Made by a program: the position numbers and the translations under genes. From Erysipelothrix urinaevulpis (GTDB lineage: Bacteria; Bacillota_I; Bacilli_A; Erysipelotrichales; Erysipelotrichaceae): DNA of 64,000 nt. Of this stretch, positions 28,740 through 34,863 are shown piece after piece. Each line of letters opens with the position of its first letter. The stretch's first letter is position 1. The notes under the pieces are model-generated. The model was given only the letters and a program-made list of their open reading frames with translations. It searched no databases and had not been told where the DNA came from. The stretch is taken from contig NZ_WTTB01000004.1 in assembly GCF_009828835.1 (NCBI RefSeq), positions 124,001-188,000 on the forward strand. The letters are read 5' to 3'.

Positions 28740-28984
28740 CTATTTTTTTATGTTCAATTTTCCCAGACAATTCTCGTTGTTGTTATTATTATTCGATCGA
28801 GCACAAACCTTATTGTCTTCTAAATTTAAATATAACCAATCTTCATCAATTCCATTTTTATTCGTACTTTGAATAAAGATAAAATCGCCTGCTCCCATCA
28901 AATCAAAAAGCCAAAGATTCTGATCAACTTTTTCATTCTTGTCTCTAAAATAACTTTTCACTTGTGGATCAGTATCTGAACTGA
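28740..28984 (-). pseudogene. 3' fragment of the lipoprotein gene (duplicate)
   Basis: Encodes the same C-terminal residues as the intact lipoprotein gene at 31296 (KSYFRDKNEKVDQNLWLFDL and onward) but has lost the signal peptide and N-terminal half. At 28984 the sequence changes to the rep gene. It arose from the 388-bp duplication and is not expected to be expressed. Confidence 0.88.
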
Positions 28985-29730
28985 ATATATTTTTGACTAT
29001 TTGTGCAAGTATTAAAGAAAAAGGAAATGACTTGGTAGTTTATGATTTTAATAAAATAAGAGAATTGGCAAAGTATGATTCTACAAGTGTAGAACGCTTT
29101 GTAAATGACTTAAAATCAACGTATAGTAAACTCCTTGCAACAAATTATACGCTTGATGATGGCGACGTAATTGAATCATTTACTTTATTTAACCATTACA
29201 AGATAATTAGTTCAGAGCAAACTGTTGAAATACAGGTAAACCCTAACTTTAAACACATTCTTAACGACCTAAACTTAGGCAATTTCACTCGTTTTGAATT
29301 GCAAGAATATACCAGCATAAACTCAACCTATTCAAAGGCTCTTTATATGCGCTTAAAACAATGGAAGATTATAGGTAAATGGGAAGTTAATCTTGATGAA
29401 TTTAAACGTGTTATGGCAATACCTGATAGTTATAGAAAGAGTAATATAGACCAAAAAATATTAAATCCAGCATTAAAGGATTTAAGTCCTTATTTTGACA
29501 AATTGAAAATTAAGAAATTAGATATGAATAAACGAGCTAGTGGTCGTGGTCGCCCCGTTAAATACATTCAATTTACATTCACGCCACAAGATGACAAAAA
29601 AGAATGGTTAAAATCAAAAAGAAAAAAGATAAATAAACGACCACAACCAATTTATGATAAATTTGTTTTTGAAGAAATTTCTGATGAACAAATTGAAAAA
29701 ACTGAAGAACTATTAAAATCATTAAAATAG
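28975..29730 (+). pseudogene. Rep_3-family plasmid replication initiator, 5'-truncated
   Basis: About 250 codons matching the Rep_3 (RepB) winged-helix initiator of theta plasmids: ELNIF, TICASIKEKG, FTRFELQEYTSINSTYSKAL, YMRLKQWKIIGKWEV and FKRVMAIPDSYR. Family proteins start some 40-50 residues earlier, and the frame is open only from 28954 with no ATG; a TTG at 28993 is the first possible start and would lose ELNIF. The missing 5' end lies exactly at the repeat junction. No iteron array is seen upstream, so it should be unable to drive replication. Confidence 0.85.
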
Positions 29731-29852
29731 CAAGGGTGTGGGATATCCCACAAATATAAATTATCTTCTGTAAGAAGTAATTTGGTAATGTCCGTACAAA
29801 ACACTGTGATGTTTGTGTACGGACATTACCCTTGCTTGCTATTCGTTTAACC
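29724..29852 (+). repeat. Structured ~129-bp element, copy 1 (oriT-like), inverted relative to copy 2
   Basis: Order: the rep stop codon and AGCAAGGGTGTG, the 16-bp palindrome TGTGGGATATCCCACA (29737-29752), TATAAATTATCTT, a long hairpin (29784-29830; 15-bp stem GGTAATGTCCGTACA with its complement) and CTTGCTTGCTA directly after the stem. A diverged copy lies inverted at 30997-31124. A hairpin followed within a few bases by a conserved short motif is the layout of a conjugation nick site; that role is an inference. Confidence 0.75.
29784..29830 (+). repeat. 15-bp perfect stem hairpin in copy 1
   Basis: GGTAATGTCCGTACA pairs fully with TGTACGGACATTACC; an inner AAACA/TGTTT pairing extends it. 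Five stem positions differ from copy 2 and their partners differ too, so pairing is kept. Confidence 0.85.
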
Positions 29853-29869
29853 CTCATATTATACATAGA

Positions 29870-29909
29870 AATAACACACTGTTGTAACCGATTACAACAG
29901 TGTGTTATT
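29870..29909 (+). promoter_or_regulatory. 18-bp perfect stem-loop in the leader of the secreted-protein gene
   Basis: AATAACACACTGTTGTAA pairs perfectly with TTACAACAGTGTGTTATT around CCGA. It ends about 9 nt before the AAGAGGAGGG ribosome site. TTGCTA (29836) and TTATAC (29859) upstream are 17 nt apart and could place the transcript start close to the stem base, making it a 5' stability or control hairpin. Confidence 0.6.
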
Positions 29910-29933
29910 ATTGATTTAAGAGGAGGGATTTAT

Positions 29934-30791
29934 ATGAGGAAAAAAATGAAGTTTATAAGTTTTGGAATTCTTTGTTTTTTTGTCACAATAATTTCAACTA
30001 TACCGCTATCAGCTGAACATTCGAACCTGAGTACAGAGTATCAAAACTTCATATCTAGAAGAGTTAGGTCATTTTCAAGTTACAATTCTTTGGATGAAAA
30101 TGATATTAAAGAACTGGAGAAACATGATGTAGATAAAGACTTTTACTTGTTTTTTGAAGCGTTTGTAGGAAGTGATTTTACAAATTATATGTCTACAAGT
30201 GAGGGGAGTATTATTATAAATGAAGAATCAAAGGTTCCAATTCTTTTAGACGGATCTATTGAAAATAAATTAATTGTATTAATCGGAGATACACAATATG
30301 CTATAAAACAAGAAGATAATTTATTTGGAAGTAATCTGTTACTAGAACATCATAACGGAAAAAAAATGTATCTCCATGAAGAAACATTTAATAATGCGCC
30401 TGTAAGTAACGAAAATCATAATCCAATGGCCAATGTACGTTCTGGAGCATATTGGAGATCTCCATCTGGTCCTGTTAGAGGGAAAACAGGTTCTTGGCTC
30501 GCTGTTCTATCATTAGCTTTAGAGGCTGTTGGCTGGGTAGGAAAATTCAAGCATCCCGTTGTTGGTACTATATTCAAGGCTGTTGGTTCTGCTGTAACAG
30601 TTGGTTCGTTAGTTTACGTAACTTTATATACTGAAACTTATCAGTCACAAAGAAGTGATTGTAGAACCTATATTCGTCAGCAGACTTTGTACTATAAACA
30701 TAGTAATTATTCGGGTTATCAAAAAACTAGATTCAGTTTCTTCCACAGTGTTCGTCCTGACTATGCTGGTGGATCATGTAGGAAATATTAA
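29934..30791 (+). CDS. Secreted protein, candidate bacteriocin-like toxin
   Basis: A 285-residue exported protein. The start at 29934 follows AGAGGAGGG by 7 nt; the frame is open further upstream but runs through the leader hairpin. Residues 1-24 form a signal peptide (KKMKFISFGILCFF, ending PLSA-EHS). The middle is acidic. From about residue 170 the sequence becomes Gly/Ser/Trp-rich (GAYWRSPSGPVRGKTGSW), then has a hydrophobic stretch (about 190-225) and a basic, Tyr/Arg-rich tail with two Cys. I recognise no family with certainty; some large bacteriocins have this shape. The small membrane-protein gene right behind it fits an immunity partner. Confidence 0.7.
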   Translation: MRKKMKFISFGILCFFVTIISTIPLSAEHSNLSTEYQNFISRRVRSFSSYNSLDENDIKELEKHDVDKDFYLFFEAFVGSDFTNYMSTSEGSIIINEESKVPILLDGSIENKLIVLIGDTQYAIKQEDNLFGSNLLLEHHNGKKMYLHEETFNNAPVSNENHNPMANVRSGAYWRSPSGPVRGKTGSWLAVLSLALEAVGWVGKFKHPVVGTIFKAVGSAVTVGSLVYVTLYTETYQSQRSDCRTYIRQQTLYYKHSNYSGYQKTRFSFFHSVRPDYAGGSCRKY

Positions 30792-30796
30792 TTCAT

Positions 30797-30955
30797 ATGA
30801 AAAAATATATTATATTTCATTCTCTTTTTATTATTTTATTATCAATTATTTCTCTGTCAATAGATAAACTAGATACTTATAGAAAACTGAATTATTTTAT
30901 AATAGGTTTTGTTGTTATTGGTTTAATAAAATTTGTTTTGGATAAAAAAAAATAA
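30797..30955 (+). CDS. Small two-helix membrane protein, candidate immunity protein
   Basis: A 52-residue reading frame starting 5 bp after the secreted-protein stop. It is basic at both ends (MKKY..., ...LDKKK) with two hydrophobic helices (IIFHSLFIILLSIISL and FIIGFVVIGLIKFVL) joined by a short charged turn. Size, topology and position match bacteriocin immunity proteins. The ribosome site is weak (TAGGAAAT, about 10 nt away), so translation may be coupled. No family recognised. Confidence 0.6.
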   Translation: MKKYIIFHSLFIILLSIISLSIDKLDTYRKLNYFIIGFVVIGLIKFVLDKKK

Positions 30956-30996
30956 TTTAACTATCTTAGCTTATTTTTTGATGCATCAAAGTAATA

Positions 30997-31124
30997 GGTT
31001 AAATGAGTAGCAAGCAAGGACTATGTATACACACCAACTCTCACGTGTTTTGTATATACATAGCCAATTTTTTCTTTCAAAAGATAATTTATACTCGTAG
31101 GATATACCACACCCTTACTATTTT
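30997..31124 (-). repeat. Structured ~129-bp element, copy 2 (oriT-like), inverted relative to copy 1
   Basis: Read on the minus strand it gives AGTAAGGGTGTGGTATATCC, TATAAATTATCTT, a hairpin (31018-31065) and CTTGCTTGCTA, in the same order as copy 1. The stem GGCTATGTATATACA pairs with its partner apart from one bulge and one G-T wobble. Loop and spacer have drifted, while the flanking motifs are kept. It stands downstream of the candidate immunity gene, so the pair bounds the toxin/immunity cassette. Confidence 0.75.
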
Positions 31125-31152
31125 TAAAAAACGCCATTAAAAACAGTTGTTT

Positions 31153-31246
31153 CTACTCTAGCAACTTATTAATCTTATTGGGTTATTTTCTAATATCCTT
31201 AACTGCAGCAGTGTTCTTATTTGAAAAGAAAGAACTAGAATTCTAA
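31153..31246 (+). pseudogene. 3' fragment of the ABC permease gene (duplicate)
   Basis: The last 94 bp of the permease gene, ending at the same TAA. It has no start and is a by-product of the repeat. It lies in the 340-bp gap 30956-31295, which otherwise holds element copy 2 and a terminator. Confidence 0.88.
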
Positions 31247-31253
31247 TCCACAT

Positions 31254-31291
31254 AAAAAAACAGCTAACTTCAATCGTTTAGCTGTTTTTTT
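31254..31291. terminator. Bidirectional terminator (right copy)
   Basis: Same hairpin as at 28698-28735. Here it ends the lipoprotein gene on the minus strand. Confidence 0.85.
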
Positions 31292-31295
31292 GTGT

Positions 31296-31736
31296 CTATT
31301 TTTTTATGTTCAATTTTCCCAGACAATTCTCGTTGTTGTTATTATTATTCGATCGAGCACAAACCTTATTGTCTTCTAAATTTAAATATAACCAATCTTC
31401 ATCAATTCCATTTTTATTCGTACTTTGAATAAAGATAAAATCGCCTGCTCCCATCAAATCAAAAAGCCAAAGATTCTGATCAACTTTTTCATTCTTGTCT
31501 CTAAAATAACTTTTCACTTGTGGATCAGCATCTGAACTGAGATCCCACTTTGCTTGATCACCTTCATACCGAAGTCTGATTTGATTCGTGAGAATCTTAT
31601 TTCCTTTTTTTACCTCTATTTGAACATAGTCTTTATCAACTTGTTCGATATTATGATAGGTTATTTTACCTGTATCTTGTGAACATCCTACAAGTAATAA
31701 CACTAAAAGTATACTTAAAACTATATTTTTTTTCAT
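31296..31736 (-). CDS. Small predicted lipoprotein
   Basis: A 146-residue lipoprotein with signal peptide KKNIVLSILLVLLLVGC and lipobox LLVGC. The mature part is hydrophilic with an Asn-rich stretch before a short Cys-containing end. ATG at 31736 is used; the upstream TTG overlaps the AAGGA ribosome site. No family recognised. Its 3' half is duplicated at 28740-28984. Before the insertion it must have lain tail-to-tail with the ABC exporter genes. Confidence 0.8.
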   Translation of the reverse strand: MKKNIVLSILLVLLLVGCSQDTGKITYHNIEQVDKDYVQIEVKKGNKILTNQIRLRYEGDQAKWDLSSDADPQVKSYFRDKNEKVDQNLWLFDLMGAGDFIFIQSTNKNGIDEDWLYLNLEDNKVCARSNNNNNNENCLGKLNIKK

Positions 31737-31821
31737 GGCCCCTCTTCCTTTCAATCAAAATATAATACACTTAAATCCTAATATAATTAAGTTTGGATTT
31801 CAACTCAAATTTTATTCCATC

Positions 31822-31851
31822 AAAAAAGCTATCACGTGTCGTGATAGCTTT
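31822..31851 (-). terminator. Intrinsic terminator of the D-2-hydroxyacid dehydrogenase gene
   Basis: AAAGCTATCACG pairs with CGTGATAGCTTT around a short loop, followed by a T run on the minus strand. Confidence 0.85.
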
Positions 31852-31854
31852 CTA

Positions 31855-32841
31855 TTATTTAATTTCGTATTTGCTTTCGCCTGTTTCAAGGAATGAAGTA
31901 AGTGATGTTAGTGCAACTTCAACCATGTCACTGACTGCTTGATCTGTATAAAATGCACTGTGTGGTGAAACAATCACGTCTTGATGATTCATAAGGTAAG
32001 CTAAATTATGATCTGTTAAACGTGTATTTCGGTGATCTTGGTGAAATACACCCAATTCACCTTCTAAGACATCGAAGCCACATGTAGAAATATGTCCATT
32101 GTCTAAATATTTAATTAAGGCATTGGTATCAATTAATTCACCACGTGATGTATTGATGACAATTAAACCTTTTTTTGTTTTTGCAAATGTTTCTTCATTT
32201 AATAAGTGATGTGTTGATTCAAGTAGAGGTGCATGTAAGATAATCACATCCGCTGTCTCTAATAATTCATCAATGCTTACATAAGTAACAAACTCTTTAA
32301 GTCCTTCGTTTTCAAACACATCTTGTGCGATGATTTTCCCACCAAAGCCTGCCAATTTACGGGCTGTAGAAGCACCAATACGTCCTGTACCAACGATACC
32401 AAATGTTAAGTTATGCATTTCTCGGCCTTGAATATTATTCAATGAGAAATCTTGATTTTCCATTCGTTTCATGACTTTTTTCATGCGACGAACTGCCATT
32501 AGTGTCAACATAACTGTGTAATCAGAAACACAGTCTACTGAATAGGTCGCATTAGAGAATTTAATTCCATGTTCTCGAACTGCTTCCATATCAACGTTGT
32601 TGAAGCCAGCACTTCTTGATGCGAGGTATTTACAACCTAATTCACTTAATGTTGCAATGTTTTCTTTACTTGCATCACAATTCCCTAAAATACTAACAGC
32701 TTCATATCCTTTAGCAAGATGAATGTTTTCACTTGATAATGAACTGTATACTAATTCTACCTCAATATTTAACGCTTTTGAAAAACGTTCAAAGTCTGCA
32801 AGCTCATCAGGTCTTGCGGCATATGCTATAATTTTTTTCAT
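31855..32841 (-). CDS. D-isomer-specific 2-hydroxyacid dehydrogenase (D-lactate dehydrogenase-like)
   Basis: A 328-residue NAD enzyme. It has ASRSAGFNNVD (substrate-binding loop), the GTGRIG Rossmann loop, NTSRGELIDT (catalytic Arg), and SPHSAFYT (catalytic His). Closest in layout to LdhA/VanH-type D-lactate dehydrogenases that reduce pyruvate or another 2-keto acid. It follows a PTS IIC-like gene by 28 bp, in a unit with a MerR-type promoter, so production under a chemical stress signal is possible. Confidence 0.9.
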   Translation of the reverse strand: MKKIIAYAARPDELADFERFSKALNIEVELVYSSLSSENIHLAKGYEAVSILGNCDASKENIATLSELGCKYLASRSAGFNNVDMEAVREHGIKFSNATYSVDCVSDYTVMLTLMAVRRMKKVMKRMENQDFSLNNIQGREMHNLTFGIVGTGRIGASTARKLAGFGGKIIAQDVFENEGLKEFVTYVSIDELLETADVIILHAPLLESTHHLLNEETFAKTKKGLIVINTSRGELIDTNALIKYLDNGHISTCGFDVLEGELGVFHQDHRNTRLTDHNLAYLMNHQDVIVSPHSAFYTDQAVSDMVEVALTSLTSFLETGESKYEIK

Positions 32842-32869
32842 TTTTTATTTCCTCCCTTTAATGTTAAAT

Positions 32870-33904
32870 CTAATCAAATTTAATTGCGTAGTCTTCATCG
32901 CTTACAAGTTTAACTGTTCGCTTGAAAACAAAATCAAATACAAATCCCATTGCAACAGGAATAGCGATAAATGCTAAAGCTGTAATTAGTAAATTGGACA
33001 TTGTATAACCAACAATATTTAAATGATTGAGTGGTCCAATTAAGCCACTAATTCCAAATCCAGCACTTGCTGGTGTTCCAACAATATTTAGAATTCCTGC
33101 AAAAGCGCCACAAACTGCCGCATTCGCAATAATTGGTATCATCATGCTTGGCTTTTTAATAAAGTTTGCCATTTGCATTTTTGGTGATCCTAAGAAATGA
33201 GCAATACTTGTTCCAAAACCATTTTGTTTGTAACCTGAAATTGCTAATCCAAAACCAGCTGCACAAATTCCTAAGTTCGCTGCGCCTGATCCAACACCAC
33301 TTAAACCAATGGTTAAAGCAACACCCGCTGTAGATAACGGTGAAACAATCATCACAGCAAAGGTAACACTAATTAAAATTCCTGCAACGATAGGTGTTAA
33401 ATCCGTAAACTGAGAAACCAATGTTCCCACAAGTCCTGTTAGTTGAGAAACAACTGGTAAAAGTACAAATAATCCTAAGCCACCAATGACTGTCGTCACT
33501 AAGGCCGGAACAACAAGGATAGTATACGCTTTTAGACGATTACCAATCAGTTGAATTGCAAAGACAGCAAGACCAGCAACAATCCCTGCATTCACAACAT
33601 CACCAATACCAACTAATGTTAAGCCAGTTTCAGTAAAACGCATAACTCCTGAACCAATGGCGGTTGTAATTGCAAGTGTTCCCGATTGAATTGGGTTTAA
33701 TTTGAATTGCATTGCAATCGTTAATCCCATAATAACCGGTAAAAGGCTTGTCGCCATTCCCGTTAATTGAGCCACTTTTGTCCATTCAAACGCTTTGGCT
33801 AATTCCCCTAATAATGCACCGGGTATCAGTGCAACAACAATACCAACACTCATTCCTGTTAGTACTTTGTTTGTAAATTCTTTAAATCCTATTTTGTTTT
33901 CCAT
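32870..33904 (-). CDS. PTS IIC-like transporter (PTS_EIIC_2 family)
   Basis: A 344-residue polytopic membrane protein with about ten helices. It starts FKEFTNKVLTGMSVGIVVAL and has MQFKLNPIQSGTLAITTAIG, typical of the EIIC_2 family. Substrate unknown, and no IIA or IIB partner lies nearby, so PTS coupling is uncertain. Cotranscribed with the dehydrogenase gene and placed just after a MerR regulator. Confidence 0.82.
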   Translation of the reverse strand: MENKIGFKEFTNKVLTGMSVGIVVALIPGALLGELAKAFEWTKVAQLTGMATSLLPVIMGLTIAMQFKLNPIQSGTLAITTAIGSGVMRFTETGLTLVGIGDVVNAGIVAGLAVFAIQLIGNRLKAYTILVVPALVTTVIGGLGLFVLLPVVSQLTGLVGTLVSQFTDLTPIVAGILISVTFAVMIVSPLSTAGVALTIGLSGVGSGAANLGICAAGFGLAISGYKQNGFGTSIAHFLGSPKMQMANFIKKPSMMIPIIANAAVCGAFAGILNIVGTPASAGFGISGLIGPLNHLNIVGYTMSNLLITALAFIAIPVAMGFVFDFVFKRTVKLVSDEDYAIKFD

Positions 33905-33929
33905 GTGAAGAAAACCCCCTTACACCTAA

Positions 33930-33960
33930 AATCTAAACTATGACCTTAGGGTAGAGTAAA
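33930..33960 (-). promoter_or_regulatory. MerR-type promoter with 19-bp spacer
   Basis: Minus-strand TTTACT (33955-33960) and TAGATT (33930-33935) are separated by exactly 19 nt, and the spacer holds a rough dyad (CTACCCTAAGGTCATAG). A 19-bp spacer is the hallmark of promoters untwisted by MerR regulators. The regulator encoded next to it is the likely partner. Confidence 0.65.
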
Positions 33961-33966
33961 GTGATT

Positions 33967-34776
33967 TTATCGAACTTTTACCTGATATTGTTGAATCATT
34001 TCATCCTCTGAATTTGTAAAAGTATAATCAACTAAGCAAAAATCAAGAATCGGTCCATCAACCTCATACCCTTCATTTTTAATCCACTCTAAAAACTCAA
34101 TAAGCGCTTGTTTACTGTGGTATCCGCCCTTTTTATACATACAAACATATTTCCCTGAGGGCAATATTTGCTCTGTATTCATCCTTAACCCATCAGATAA
34201 TCGGATAAAAGACCCCGCTTTTTCATCAATATTTAACGGATCAGGGTAGATGGTACCATACTCCATTTGTGAAAAAATGTCTTTTTCAATCAACTCTCTG
34301 AGCAAAACCCTATATGCAAGCATGATATTTTTTTTGCTTACATTTCCCTCACTCACCGATAACGCTATTCGTCGTTCATCAAATAATTTGATTGCAGGTT
34401 TATTTAAATCTCGTTCATCTAAATGTTGGACACGATCATAAAATGATAACAAAAACTCCAAATCTTTTTTTCTTTGTGAGATTAATTTAAATTCTTTTTC
34501 AACTTGTTGGTGGCGTTCTTTTAAATTACCAATTAAGTAATCAAAATCTCTTGTTTCCAACATTTGTTTTATTTCGGTTAATGTAAACCCTAAGTCTTTA
34601 AAGTATATAATTTGTTTTAGATAAGGAAATTGCTTCCGTGAATAATAGCGATACCCTGTTTCTTCATCACTATACTCTGGAGAAAAAAGCCCAATCCGAT
34701 CATAATAATGAAGTGTTTTACGTGTAATCTTGTGTAAATTAGCAACTTCATTAATTAAAAACATCTCTTCATCCAT
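33967..34776 (-). CDS. MerR-family regulator with GyrI-like effector domain
   Basis: A 269-residue regulator of the BmrR/TipAL layout: HTH at residues 8-75 (INEVANLHKITRKTLHYYDR), a coiled coil to about 125, then a GyrI-like ligand domain to the end. ATG at 34776 has GAGG 8 nt upstream; an upstream GTG overlaps that site. It probably senses a drug-like or hydrophobic ligand and controls the PTS IIC-like/dehydrogenase genes through the 19-bp-spacer promoter that follows it. Confidence 0.88.
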   Translation of the reverse strand: MDEEMFLINEVANLHKITRKTLHYYDRIGLFSPEYSDEETGYRYYSRKQFPYLKQIIYFKDLGFTLTEIKQMLETRDFDYLIGNLKERHQQVEKEFKLISQRKKDLEFLLSFYDRVQHLDERDLNKPAIKLFDERRIALSVSEGNVSKKNIMLAYRVLLRELIEKDIFSQMEYGTIYPDPLNIDEKAGSFIRLSDGLRMNTEQILPSGKYVCMYKKGGYHSKQALIEFLEWIKNEGYEVDGPILDFCLVDYTFTNSEDEMIQQYQVKVR

Positions 34777-34840
34777 ACTTAACACCTCGTTCTTATTATA
34801 ACAAGTTTGCGTCTTTCATGCTTTGCTTTCAATCATAAGA

Positions 34841-34863
34841 AAAGAAAGTCTAGATGACTTTCT
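34841..34863 (-). terminator. Intrinsic terminator of the trehalose operon
   Basis: AGAAAGTC and GACTTTCT pair around 5 nt, followed by a T-rich tract on the minus strand. It overlaps the treC stop codon. Confidence 0.7.

Larger units (their letters stand above)
28597..28984. repeat. Left copy of a 388-bp direct repeat flanking a plasmid-like insertion
   Basis: Equal in length and almost identical to 31153-31540: I count 3-4 mismatches, near the repeat ends. It holds the end of the permease gene, the terminator and the last part of a lipoprotein gene. The period between copies is 2,556 bp. Chromosomal sequence stops at 28984, where plasmid rep sequence takes over; the two share ATCTGAACTGA at the junction. 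Confidence 0.92.
31153..31540. repeat. Right copy of the 388-bp direct repeat
   Basis: Matches 28597-28984 in length and nearly in sequence; the differences I see are CTCTAGC/CTCAAGC and TTATTTTC/TTATATTC near the left end and CAGCATC/CAGTATC near the right end. Sequence to its left (31125-31152) belongs to the insertion; sequence to its right is the intact lipoprotein gene. Confidence 0.92.

Noticed and set aside
29579-29866. Minus-strand frame over the end of rep and element copy 1
   Set aside because: It is made of the complement of rep and the hairpin; no start signal and no family match.
29832-29933. Upstream extension of the secreted-protein gene
   Set aside because: It would translate through the 18-bp stem-loop; the ATG at 29934 has a strong ribosome site and begins a clean signal peptide.
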